Assembly: GCF_030272695.1 (NCBI RefSeq)
Contig: NZ_JARFYN010000016.1
Span: forward strand, 62,001-126,000
DNA length: 64,000 nucleotides
DNA from: Martinezella calliandrae
Lineage (GTDB): Bacteria > Pseudomonadota > Alphaproteobacteria > Rhizobiales > Rhizobiaceae
Reading direction: 5' to 3'
Of the stretch, positions 27,940 to 36,235 are shown piece after piece (positions within the stretch are counted from its first letter, which is position 1; each line of letters begins with the position of its first letter). Made by a program: the position numbers and the translations under genes. Below the pieces are notes generated by a model. The model was given only the letters and a program-made list of their open reading frames with translations. It was not told the origin of the DNA and made no database searches.

Positions 27940-29307
27940 ATGAATGCGATAATATCCGCAACCCCGGCCTCGGACGCCACCGTGAGAGTGGCGGCAAGCC
28001 ACCGAGAAAAAAAACGCGTCGTCATTATTGGCGGCGGCTTTGCCGGCATCGCCGCAACGAGGGCACTGCGCCACGCCGGTGTCGAGGTTGTCCTCATCGA
28101 CCGGCGCAATCACCACATATTCCAGCCCCTCCTCTACCAGGTGGCGACGGCAGTGCTCGCGCCGGCGGAAATCGCGGCCCCCATCCGGCAGCTCGAGGTG
28201 AGCCAAAAGAATCTGAGCGTCCTTCTGGCAGACGTCACCGCCGTCGATGTCGCGTCCCGCACGATCGAGGCTCGTTCTCCCGGCGCCGGAGCGCAGAAGA
28301 TCGCTTACGACTATCTCGTGGTGGCCGCAGGCGCACGCCCCAGCTATTTCGGGCATGACGAATTCGCGCAGTATGCGCCAGGTCTTAAAAATCTCAGCGA
28401 CGCGGAAACCATCCGCGCCAAGATCCTCAGTGCCTTCGAACTCGCCGCCACAACAAAGGACGACAGCGAACGGTCGCGACTGCTGACCTTCGTGCTCGTC
28501 GGTGCGGGACCATCCGGCGTGGAACTGGCGGCCTCGCTGGCGCACATGGTCAAGGTTACCCTGCGCGGCAACTTCCGCCATATCGATCCGGCACGGGCAC
28601 GCATTGTCCTCCTCGATGCCGGCAACCGCGTTCTCCCCACTTTCGCCGAGACGCTGTCCAGCAGGGTGACCCGACGGCTGACGAGACTTGGCGTCACGGT
28701 CATGACCGGAATGAAGGTCGAGGCGGTCGACGCCAACGGTGTGGTCGCGGGCGGAACCCGGATCCCGAGCGCCAACGTACTCTGGACCGCCGGGGTCGCG
28801 GCATCGCCGATCGCGAAGATGCTCGGGACCCCGACAGACCGCGCTGGACGCGCGCTCGTCGATCCCTTCCTGAATGCTGTGGATGCACCTGATGTTTTCG
28901 TCGTGGGCGATGCGGCTGCGGTCATGCAAGGCGGGCATCCTGTGCCCGGCGTGGCGCAGGCGGCGATCCAGGAGGGCCACTATGTCGGAAACCTGATCGC
29001 AAGCAAGCTGCAGGGACGAAACGTGAAGCGACCATTTCGTTATTTCGACAAGGGGAATATGGCAGTCGTCGGCAAAAATTACGCCGTCCTGGAACGGGGC
29101 GGGTTGCGCACTGGCGGGTTTCTGACCTTTCTCCTCTGGGCCTTCGTCCACATCCTTTCTCTGCCGCAACTGCAAAATCGCCTCCGCGTGCAGCGGCAAT
29201 GGTTCTGGTCCTATCTGACCGGCCAACGCGCTTCCCGCCTGATCCCCGAGACCCCGATGCATGAGACACCGGGGCCGGCTGCCGGCGGAAGGCCGCTTGA
29301 TCCATGA
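27940..29307 (+). CDS. ndh: Type II NADH dehydrogenase (NDH-2)
   Basis: 455 residues from ATG 27940 (AAGAGG site upstream). Two dinucleotide folds are present: FAD-binding VIIGGGFAGIAA and NADH-binding VLVGAGPSGVELA, plus FQPLLYQVATAVL and VVGDAAA. The C-terminal ~50 residues form the amphipathic membrane anchor. The enzyme passes electrons from NADH to quinone without pumping protons. The small gene downstream overlaps by 4 bp and the CIO-type oxidase follows, giving a complete short NADH-to-O2 branch. It lies downstream of the CoA-transferase operon. Confidence 0.93.
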   Translation: MNAIISATPASDATVRVAASHREKKRVVIIGGGFAGIAATRALRHAGVEVVLIDRRNHHIFQPLLYQVATAVLAPAEIAAPIRQLEVSQKNLSVLLADVTAVDVASRTIEARSPGAGAQKIAYDYLVVAAGARPSYFGHDEFAQYAPGLKNLSDAETIRAKILSAFELAATTKDDSERSRLLTFVLVGAGPSGVELAASLAHMVKVTLRGNFRHIDPARARIVLLDAGNRVLPTFAETLSSRVTRRLTRLGVTVMTGMKVEAVDANGVVAGGTRIPSANVLWTAGVAASPIAKMLGTPTDRAGRALVDPFLNAVDAPDVFVVGDAAAVMQGGHPVPGVAQAAIQEGHYVGNLIASKLQGRNVKRPFRYFDKGNMAVVGKNYAVLERGGLRTGGFLTFLLWAFVHILSLPQLQNRLRVQRQWFWSYLTGQRASRLIPETPMHETPGPAAGGRPLDP

Positions 29308-29774
29308 ACCCCTCCTATCTCCCGGCGCTCGCCGCATTGGCGGGATCTGTCATCGGCGGGCTGACGTCCTTTGCGTCGGCCTGGCTGACGCAACAGCGGC
29401 AGAGCCGCGCCGCGCAGATCTCGGGGGAAAAGATGAGGCGACAGAAACTCTACAAGCAGTTCATCGACGAGGCCTCGAAGCTCTACGCCGATGCCCTGGT
29501 TAACAATCAGGCGGAAGTCTCCGCGCTGGTCAGCATCTATGCGCTGACCGGGCGCATGCGTGTCATCTCGAGCGCCTCGGTGATTGAGAAAGCCGAGGCG
29601 GTCGTTCGCCTGATCATCGATACCTATTTCGCGCCGAACAAGACGTTTTCCGAAATCCGCGAGCTGATGAACGGCCAGGCCATGAATCCGTTGCGCTCCT
29701 TCAGCGAGGAATGCCGGGCCGAACTGCAGACGCTCGGCGGCCGCAGCGCTCTGGGCAAGGCTGGCCGTGCTTAG
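29304..29774 (+). CDS. Small membrane-anchored helical protein of unknown function
   Basis: 156 residues. It begins with one hydrophobic segment (about 7-27) and continues as charged amphipathic helices (QQRQSRAAQISGEKMRRQKL), so it looks like a single-pass inner-membrane protein with a cytosolic helical body. Its ATG overlaps the ndh stop (ATGA), which points to translational coupling and a role linked to NDH-2 or the bd oxidase. I do not recognise a named family. Confidence 0.7.
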   Translation: MNPSYLPALAALAGSVIGGLTSFASAWLTQQRQSRAAQISGEKMRRQKLYKQFIDEASKLYADALVNNQAEVSALVSIYALTGRMRVISSASVIEKAEAVVRLIIDTYFAPNKTFSEIRELMNGQAMNPLRSFSEECRAELQTLGGRSALGKAGRA

Positions 29775-29868
29775 CCTCAATACTCCGCTTGCATAAGATT
29801 GGCGCAGGAAGCCTGCGAAAGTGGATGCTTGCCTATCGAGTATCCAAGCTTGCAGGCGGTTTTCAACG

Positions 29869-29904
29869 ATTTGGCGCGAATTGCCGCCATTTACTCACCC
29901 CTCC
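29869..29904 (+). repeat. Upstream element, copy 2 (shared with 24225-24259)
   Basis: Begins ATTTGGCGCGAATTGCC and ends TTTACTCACCCCTCC; matches the 24225 copy over ~36 positions with a few changes. It lies 102 bp before the bd oxidase start codon. The spacing does not fit a sigma54 promoter (8 rather than 10 bases between GG and GC). Confidence 0.5.
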
Positions 29905-30006
29905 GAGCCACCGCAGCTACTGTCGAGCTGCCGGCGTGCGCTGCAGGCGGCATTGAGGATCCTCGGATCCCTCTCCTATAGATCCCTGAAACAAAAGAGG
30001 TCAGCG

Positions 30007-31413
30007 ATGCATCTCGATCCCATTCTCCTATCGCGGGTCCAGTTCGCCTGGGTGATCGCCTGGCACATCCTGCTGCCGGCGTTCACCGTGGGAGCGGCGT
30101 CCTTTATTGCCATCTGCGAGGGGTTGGCTCTCGCGACCGGACGCGAGGTCTATGTCCGCATCTCGACGTTCTGGATCAAGATCTTCGCCATCGCTTTCGG
30201 CATGGGAGTCGTGACGGGGCTCGTCATGCCGTTCCAGTTAGGCAGCAATTGGAGCCGCTACGCATCAGCGACCTCCAACGTCCTCTCGCCGCTGTTTGCA
30301 TATGAGGGGCTTACGGCTTTCTTCCTGGAAGCCGGTTTCCTTGGTGTCCTTTTGTTCGCTCGCAATCGGGTGCCGCCGTGGGCGCATTTCTTCGCGGCGC
30401 TCATGGTGGCGATCGGAACATTGATTTCGACGTTCTGGATATTGTCCGCCAACAGCTGGATGCAGACCCCGGCCGGCTACGAGATCATCGACGGTCAGTT
30501 CTTTCCGAGAGACTGGATCGAAGTGATTTTCAATCCTTCGTTTCCTTATCGGCTCGCGCATACGGCCGTCGCATTCTTCACGACGACGGGATTCGTTGTT
30601 CTTGGCGTCGGCGCATATCTCTTGAGGCGCAATCGATCTGTGCAGGAAGCGCGCACCATGATGTCGATGGCGCTATGGCTGCTGACCGTGTTGGTGCCCT
30701 TGCAGATGGTGATCGGCGATATGCACGGCCTCAACACAAGCAAATATCAGCCTGCAAAACTCGCCGCGATTGAAGCCCGTTGGGATACCGGCAGGAGTGT
30801 ATCGCTGACGCTCTTTGCGATTCCGGACGACAGGGCCGAGCGAAATACGTTCGCGATCGAAATTCCCGCGCTCGGAAGCCTGATCCTGACCCACGACCTC
30901 CATGGCGAGGTGAAGGGTCTGAAGGACTTCCCCGCCGATCAGCGTCCGCCGGTCGCGATCCCCTTCTTTGCCTTCCGCGCAATGGTTGGATGCGCGGTCG
31001 TGATGCTCGCGCTCGTGCTTCTGGGCGGCTGGTTGCGGTGGCGCAGCCGGCTCTATGACACGCGACTGTACCTGGCGGCATGTCAGTGTGCGATTCCGCT
31101 TGGCTTCATCGCAGTCATCGCCGGATGGTTCGTGACTGAGGTCGGTCGGCAGCCATGGACGGTCTACGGTCTTTTGCGTACTGCAGCCTCGGTGACGCCG
31201 TCTCTAACAGGCTCCGAAGTTACGCTGTCGCTCTTGGCTTACATCTCGGTTTACCTGCTGATCTATCCGACGGGTCTCATCCTGCTGTTTCGGCTCGTTC
31301 GCAAAGGCCCACCTGCGACCGGCAAAGCGGCTCAGTCAATCGCGGCCGGCAGACCTGCGACGCCGGTTCTCGCCCCGCAATCGACGTCGCGAAAGGAGAA
31401 GTGCGATGACTGA
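30007..31413 (+). CDS. cydA: Cytochrome bd-type quinol oxidase subunit I (CIO type)
   Basis: 468 residues from ATG 30007 (AGAGGT site). Conserved marks are RVQFAWVIAWHILLP (haem b595/d ligand His region), PYRLAHTAVAF (His of b558), GDMHG, and the VGRQPW motif. The length and short periplasmic Q-loop place it in the cyanide-insensitive oxidase (CIO) subgroup rather than the long-loop E. coli type. About nine transmembrane helices. It reduces O2 to water with quinol. The gene for subunit II overlaps by 8 bp. Confidence 0.93.
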   Translation: MHLDPILLSRVQFAWVIAWHILLPAFTVGAASFIAICEGLALATGREVYVRISTFWIKIFAIAFGMGVVTGLVMPFQLGSNWSRYASATSNVLSPLFAYEGLTAFFLEAGFLGVLLFARNRVPPWAHFFAALMVAIGTLISTFWILSANSWMQTPAGYEIIDGQFFPRDWIEVIFNPSFPYRLAHTAVAFFTTTGFVVLGVGAYLLRRNRSVQEARTMMSMALWLLTVLVPLQMVIGDMHGLNTSKYQPAKLAAIEARWDTGRSVSLTLFAIPDDRAERNTFAIEIPALGSLILTHDLHGEVKGLKDFPADQRPPVAIPFFAFRAMVGCAVVMLALVLLGGWLRWRSRLYDTRLYLAACQCAIPLGFIAVIAGWFVTEVGRQPWTVYGLLRTAASVTPSLTGSEVTLSLLAYISVYLLIYPTGLILLFRLVRKGPPATGKAAQSIAAGRPATPVLAPQSTSRKEKCDD

Positions 31414-32416
31414 GGTACTCGATTTGGTTCCGATCTGGACACTGATCCTGGGACTGGCTGTATTCTTCTACGTTCTGCTAGACGGATTCGATCTCGGAGT
31501 GGGCATGCTCTATGGCTTGGCACCCGATAAGCGCTCCCGCAACGCCATTATGAACTCGATCGCGCCAGTCTGGGATGGCAACGAGACATGGCTCGTGCTA
31601 GGCGGCCTTGGCCTTCTCGCGGCCTTCCCCACTGCCTTCGCAGTGATCATTCCCGCGGTCTATTTCCCCATCCTGGTGATGTTGCTTGCGCTGGTGTTCC
31701 GCGGTGTCGCATTCGAGTTCCGGTCGCACGAGGCTGAAGAAAAGGGATTCTGGGACCGCGCATTCTGCTACGGATCCGCCGTCGCCACGTTTGCGCAAGG
31801 CGTCGTGCTTGGCGCATACGTTCAAGGTTTTCCGGTTCGCGATGGCCAGTTCGCGGGAACGTCCTTTGCGTTTCTCACGCCATTTTCCATTTTGACCGGC
31901 GTCGCCTTGATGTTCGGCTACGGACTTCTCGGCGCCGGCTGGCTCATTCTGAAAACTGAGGGTAACATTCAGGCTGCGGCGCGTCGCCAAGGTCGCATCT
32001 GCCTCATCGGTGTCGTCGCTGCGATCGCCGTCGTCAGCATCTGGACCCCAGTCGTGAGCGCCGCCGTGGCGGCGCGCTGGTTTACCTGGCCCGACATCGC
32101 GCTGTTCGCGCCGATACCCGTGCTGTTTGGCGTGATTGCGCTCGGGACATGGCGGTCCCTCGGCGGCAAGGCCGAAGCGGTGCCCTTTTTTGGCGCCATC
32201 GGCCTCTTCCTGCTGGCATTCGCCGGCATGGCCATCAGCCTGTACCCGATGATCGTGCCCCACCAGCTAACGCTGTGGCAGGCCGCTTCCTCTCCGCGCA
32301 CCCAGGCATTCCTTCTGGTCGGAACGCTATTCCTGCTGCCCGTCATCCTGACCTACTCGAGCTGGTCGTATTGGGTGTTCCGCGGAAAGGTCCGGGCCGA
32401 TGTGGGGTATGAATGA
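31406..32416 (+). CDS. cydB: Cytochrome bd-type quinol oxidase subunit II
   Basis: 336 residues with eight to nine transmembrane segments and typical subunit II motifs DGFDLGVGM, APVWDGNETWLV and FRGVAFEFR. It stabilises haems b595 and d in subunit I. The start overlaps the cydA stop by 8 bp. The small third subunit (CydX/DUF2474-type) was not found downstream. The next gene is a pseudogene, so the operon probably ends here. Confidence 0.92.
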   Translation: MTEVLDLVPIWTLILGLAVFFYVLLDGFDLGVGMLYGLAPDKRSRNAIMNSIAPVWDGNETWLVLGGLGLLAAFPTAFAVIIPAVYFPILVMLLALVFRGVAFEFRSHEAEEKGFWDRAFCYGSAVATFAQGVVLGAYVQGFPVRDGQFAGTSFAFLTPFSILTGVALMFGYGLLGAGWLILKTEGNIQAAARRQGRICLIGVVAAIAVVSIWTPVVSAAVAARWFTWPDIALFAPIPVLFGVIALGTWRSLGGKAEAVPFFGAIGLFLLAFAGMAISLYPMIVPHQLTLWQAASSPRTQAFLLVGTLFLLPVILTYSSWSYWVFRGKVRADVGYE

Positions 32417-32483
32417 CAGCTGGCATCCACACTTTGTCGGATCAGGCGATGACGACGAAACATCATCACGAGGAGATCAGACT

Positions 32484-32722
32484 ATGTCGCATGTCAAATC
32501 CGTTCGCCAGGTCGCGGTCATTGGCACAGGAGTGATCGGCGCCAGCTGGGCGGCACTCTTCCTGGCCAAAGGTCTCGACGTCGTCGCGACCGATATCGCG
32601 CCGAACGCCGAAGCCTCATTGAGAAAGTTCGTATATGCCGTCTGGCCGACGCTCGAAAGGTTGGGCCGGAGCGTGACGAACTCCTGATCGGGCTGCTCGA
32701 ATTGCGTGCCAATTCTGCGTGA
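32484..32722 (+). pseudogene. Internally deleted 3-hydroxyacyl-CoA dehydrogenase copy
   Basis: Starts with ATG 32484 and the same Rossmann motif (GTGVIGASWAALFLAKG) as the intact gene at 25270. After ~61 residues (PTLERLG) it jumps, out of frame, to the last ~18 residues of the family (ERDELLIGLLELRANSA, stop at 32720). About 240 codons are missing, including the catalytic His. The original frame ends nearby (SVTNS). So it is a deletion derivative, not a short functional protein. Confidence 0.85.
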
Positions 32723-32800
32723 GAAACCGACGCAGGTTCGCAGCAGGCGGACCGCACTGCCGAATTCTTCGTCCCGTCGAACAAAACCGAGGATGCCGCC

Positions 32801-34050
32801 ATGACGGATAGACACATACAGGTCACTAAGTCGGCCTATCAGTATCCACTGCTGATAAAGCAGCTGTGGCATGCGCCGCTGATGCAGGCGGCCGATCAGA
32901 CGGTCGTCTATCGCGACATCGGGCGTTTCACATATCGTCAGTTGCATGAGCGCATCGGGCGGCTTGCCTCCGGCCTCGCCAAACGGGGTCGCCACCGGCG
33001 ATACCGTCGGCGTGCTCGACTGGGACAGCAACCGCTTCCTGGAGGCCTACTTTGCCGTGCCGATGATGGGGGCCGTCTTGCAGACGGTGAACGTCCGCCT
33101 TTCGCCTGACCAAGTCGTCTATACGATTGACCACGGCGGCGCGTCGGTGCTGCTTGTCAACGATGACTTCGTGCCGATGCTAGAAGGCATCAGGAAGCAA
33201 CTGCCCAAGGTAAAGCTGCTGGTCCTGATGTCAGACCGGGCGGCGCCGCAAACCGGGCGGCTGACATTCGCGCGCGAATACGAGGACCTGCTAAGCGGTG
33301 CGTCGCCTGACTATCGGTTCCCGGATTTCGATGAGAACACGCTCGCCACAACATTTTACACAACGGGGACGACGGGTTCGCCCAAAGGCGTCTCCTTCAG
33401 CCATCGACAGCTTGTGCTCCATACCCTTGCCCAGATGGCATTCTTAGGGATTGCGGCGAAACAGGGTCGTTTGTGCCGCGACGACGTCTACATGCCGATC
33501 ACCCCTATGTTTCATTCCCACGCCTGGGGGCTTCCGTGGACGGCGACACTCTCCGGTATCAAACAAGTGTATCCGGGACGCTACGACCCCGCTCTTCTCC
33601 TCAAGCTGATCAAAACCGAAGGTGTGACTTTCACACACGGCGTGCCGACGATCCTGCAAATGCTGCTTGGCGCGGCGACGGCGGCAAATACCGATCTCGC
33701 CGGATTGAAGATGATAGTCGGAGGTTCGGAACTACCGAAGGGTCTCGCCAGGCAGGCGCTTGCGCAAAGGTGTTTCGGAAGCCGTCGTCATTGGCGTCGA
33801 GGATGACAAGTGGGGCGAGCGACCATTGGCTCTGGTCATCAGGGACGCGAAAACAGGCGGCGATCTCAGCGAGACCGAGATAAAGACGCATCTGAAATCC
33901 TTTGTCGATGCCGGGGTGATTTCCAAATTCGCAATCCCCGATAGGATAGTGTTTGTTGATGCGCTCCCCAAGACGAGTGTCAGGAAGTTCAACAAGAAGG
34001 AACTCAGGGAGATATACGGGAACTCCCGGCCCATTTTGCAAAGAGGCTAA
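32801..34050 (+). pseudogene. Disrupted medium/long-chain acyl-CoA ligase
   Basis: The conceptual protein reads as an AMP-forming acyl-CoA synthetase. The N terminus (YPLLIKQLW, VYRDIGRFTYRQLHERI) is shifted by one base in a GGGG run (32985-32988) and continues in another frame with GDTVGVLDWDSNRFLEAYFA and the P-loop TFYTTGTTGSPKGVSFSH. At ~33760 it jumps to the C-terminal domain (VSEAVVIGVEDDKWGERPLA). The adenylation motifs between (YGMSE, GD, RDR) are absent, an estimated 150 or more codons. It therefore cannot be a working enzyme; the ATG at 32801 is the original start. Confidence 0.82.
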
Positions 34051-35045
34051 GGAGCCACCGTCAGCACAGCCTTGCGTCCAAGAATGGTCCGCGCATCACA
34101 AGAAAACGCAACCCGCCGACCGTCACACCGGCAACCATCGTCCCCCGCTTCTGGTTGAACGGATCGGCGGTCTTGTCGACACGACGCGATTAAAATCCGC
34201 CGCGGATACCGGACGTACTGCCGCCTGTGCTCTCACGATGCCGATTCACAACCCCTGCGCGCTTCTCGACCGAGTGCTGGAAGAACCCAACGAAAGTGCA
34301 TGATTGTAATTCAGGGTCAACAAACACCCCCGCTTTGAAGGTTGGAGGAGTAGCAGGCGTAGAGGTGAACGGGGCAGACGCTAATTTCACGCTTCGGTAC
34401 GCTGTTGATGTCCAAAGCAGCGGATTTTTCGTATCGCAGTTGGTTGCGGGGTTTAACACCCTCGATTTGCACCTACGATTTAAGGGATTGATTTTGTTGG
34501 AAAGAGGCTTATTGCGCGGAATAACGGACAAACAAAACCCCGCCAAGTCGTTGCTTTGGCGGGGTTTTCTGAGAAGGATTTGGTTGCGGGGGCACGCAAC
34601 ACCCGATTCCTGCGATTGGTCGAGCGCGCGATACCAAGCTGGTAACATAAACAATTATTGGCGTTGTTCTTGAAGAGACATGAACCCTCGGCGACATCGT
34701 TGTGTGAAGCTAATTCAGATCGTTATCTTGAAAATTCATTCCATTAGTCGATTTCCGAGTGATTGGGCGTCGAAGACAGCTGGCCGCCGTTCTTGTTTCC
34801 GCCTGTACGATCGATTTGAACTGAATATCGCGTTCGGGACGAGGGAACCAATAGCGGATCGCCAGCGCATCACGTATTAGCTGAAATGGTGCGCCCGACA
34901 GCTCTTGTCGCCGATCTCATCGGTCGATGCCAGCACCTGCGAAAGAATTTCTTCGCGTTGAATCAAATAGATATTGCTGGACTTGCGACGGCGTTCGCCG
35001 AACCCTTCATGCCTGAAGCAGGGCGCAGGCCCAGAAGGGGCAGAT
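34051..35045. other. Gene-free region with hairpin and short repeats
   Basis: About 1 kb between the ligase pseudogene and the monooxygenase operon. Open frames on both strands overlap and match no family. It contains the strong hairpin at 34534-34568 and two copies of TTGGTTGCGGGG (34440-34451 and 34580-34591), each followed by an AACACCC-like tail. A CGAAAGAA-TTTCTTCG near-palindrome lies at 34940-34955, ~90 bp before the next start. It may be a repeat element or an integration scar. Confidence 0.45.
34534..34568. terminator. Bidirectional intrinsic terminator-like hairpin
   Basis: AAAACCCCGCCAA (34534-34546) pairs perfectly with TTGGCGGGGTTTT (34556-34568) over 13 bp with a 9-nt loop. The A and T runs at either end let it act on both strands. 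Confidence 0.8.
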
Positions 35046-36224
35046 ATGTCTTTCGAACCCGATTCAACCGATCCTCTCGTCGCCAAGGCTATCGAGCTCA
35101 GGGCAATTTTCCATCGAGATGCTGTCGACCGTGACAAACAAGGCGGCAGGCCTGTCGAACAGATTCGTCTGCTGAAGGAGAGCGGGCTGCCGTCGGCACA
35201 GATCCCTCTTCAGTATGGTGGGCAGGGGGCATCTTGGCTATCGATCATGCGCATCGTGCGGGAATTCGCACGGACGGATGGTTCTTTGGCGCATCTTTTC
35301 GGATACCACCATCTTCCGCTTAATCTCGTTCTTTTCCGCGCTTCGAATGCGCAGAAGGACCACTGGCTGCGCGCCTCGGCGGCAGGAAACCTGATCTGGG
35401 GCAATTCCGGCAATGCGATGTCGAAGACCTCATCCGGAAGGCGAACCGACAATGGCTGGGTCGTCAACGGCAAACGCCCCTTCTCATCCGGTTCCCACAT
35501 AGCCGACTACATTCAAATCTCATGGGAGAACGCAGAAGGTGAACGCCTCACGGCCGCAGTTCCCGCCGGCCGAAACGGGATCGTCATCGAGGACGATTGG
35601 GATGGCATCGGCCAGCGCCAGACGGGCAGCGGCACGGTCAGCTTCCACGATGTCGAAATCCTCGATGACGAGGTGATCAGTTCGCCTAACGTGCCGCTGA
35701 CACCGTATACGTCTTTGACGTCGCTGTTGCAGCAGAGCGTGCTGCTCAACGTCTTCGTCGGCAGCGCTCAGGGCGCGCTCGAAGAGGGACGGGCCTATAC
35801 GACGACATCGTCGCGCCCCTGGATCTACTCCGGTGTCGAAAAGCACACCGACGATCCGTGGATCAAGCGGCAGTATGGCGATCTCTATATCAAGACGCTG
35901 GCGGCGACAGAGCTTGCCGACAAAGCGGCCCGCAGTCTGGACGAGGCTTTCAACCAAGGCCCAAGCCTGACGCATGCGGATCGCGGGGCTGCGGCCATCG
36001 ATATCGCGACTGCGAATGTCTATGCCGGCGAAATCGGGCTCTCGGTCTCGAGCGAAATCTTCGAGGTCATGGGCGCCCGATCGGCGACCAACACCAACGG
36101 CTTCGATCGCTTCTGGCGCAATGTCCGTACTCACACCCTGCACAATCCTGCCGAATACAAGAAGCGCACCGTCGGCACCTGGCTGCTGACCGGCGAATTT
36201 CCCGTACCGGCAATGTACCGCTGA
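35046..36224 (+). CDS. Acyl-CoA-dehydrogenase-fold flavin monooxygenase (DszC/SfnB-like), copy A
   Basis: 392 residues from ATG 35046 (AGAAGGGG site). The ACAD fold is seen from FARTDGSLAHLFGYHH, DDWDGIGQRQTGSGTVSF and SSEIFEVMGARSAT, and it ends HTLHNPAEYKKRTVGTW. Absence of the acyl-CoA catalytic Glu context and the WDGIGQRQTGSG/HNP signature place it with DszC, SfnB and related two-component monooxygenases that use reduced FMN to oxidise sulfur. First of six co-directed genes (35046-41368); the LLM gene starts 11 bp later. The closest paralogue in the window is 37958-39181. Confidence 0.85.
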   Translation: MSFEPDSTDPLVAKAIELRAIFHRDAVDRDKQGGRPVEQIRLLKESGLPSAQIPLQYGGQGASWLSIMRIVREFARTDGSLAHLFGYHHLPLNLVLFRASNAQKDHWLRASAAGNLIWGNSGNAMSKTSSGRRTDNGWVVNGKRPFSSGSHIADYIQISWENAEGERLTAAVPAGRNGIVIEDDWDGIGQRQTGSGTVSFHDVEILDDEVISSPNVPLTPYTSLTSLLQQSVLLNVFVGSAQGALEEGRAYTTTSSRPWIYSGVEKHTDDPWIKRQYGDLYIKTLAATELADKAARSLDEAFNQGPSLTHADRGAAAIDIATANVYAGEIGLSVSSEIFEVMGARSATNTNGFDRFWRNVRTHTLHNPAEYKKRTVGTWLLTGEFPVPAMYR

Positions 36225-36235
36225 AAGGATTTCCC

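Noticed and set aside
29869..29890. Sigma54 promoter reading of TTGGCGCGAATTGC
   Set aside because: Only eight bases separate GG and GC; the consensus needs ten.
29799..29981. 60-residue open frame before cydA
   Set aside because: It spans the shared upstream element, has no ribosome site and no family resemblance.
32985..32988. GGGG-run frameshift as the only damage to the acyl-CoA ligase (possible sequencing error)
   Set aside because: A second, larger lesion near 33760 removes the central motifs, so the gene is broken even if the run is an error.
34580..34640. tRNA-like sequence after TTGGTTGCGGGG
   Set aside because: No cloverleaf, anticodon stem or TPsiC arm could be built.
34190..34673. 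Long open frames on both strands in the 1-kb gap
   Set aside because: They overlap a perfect terminator-like hairpin and short repeats, lack ribosome sites and resemble no family.
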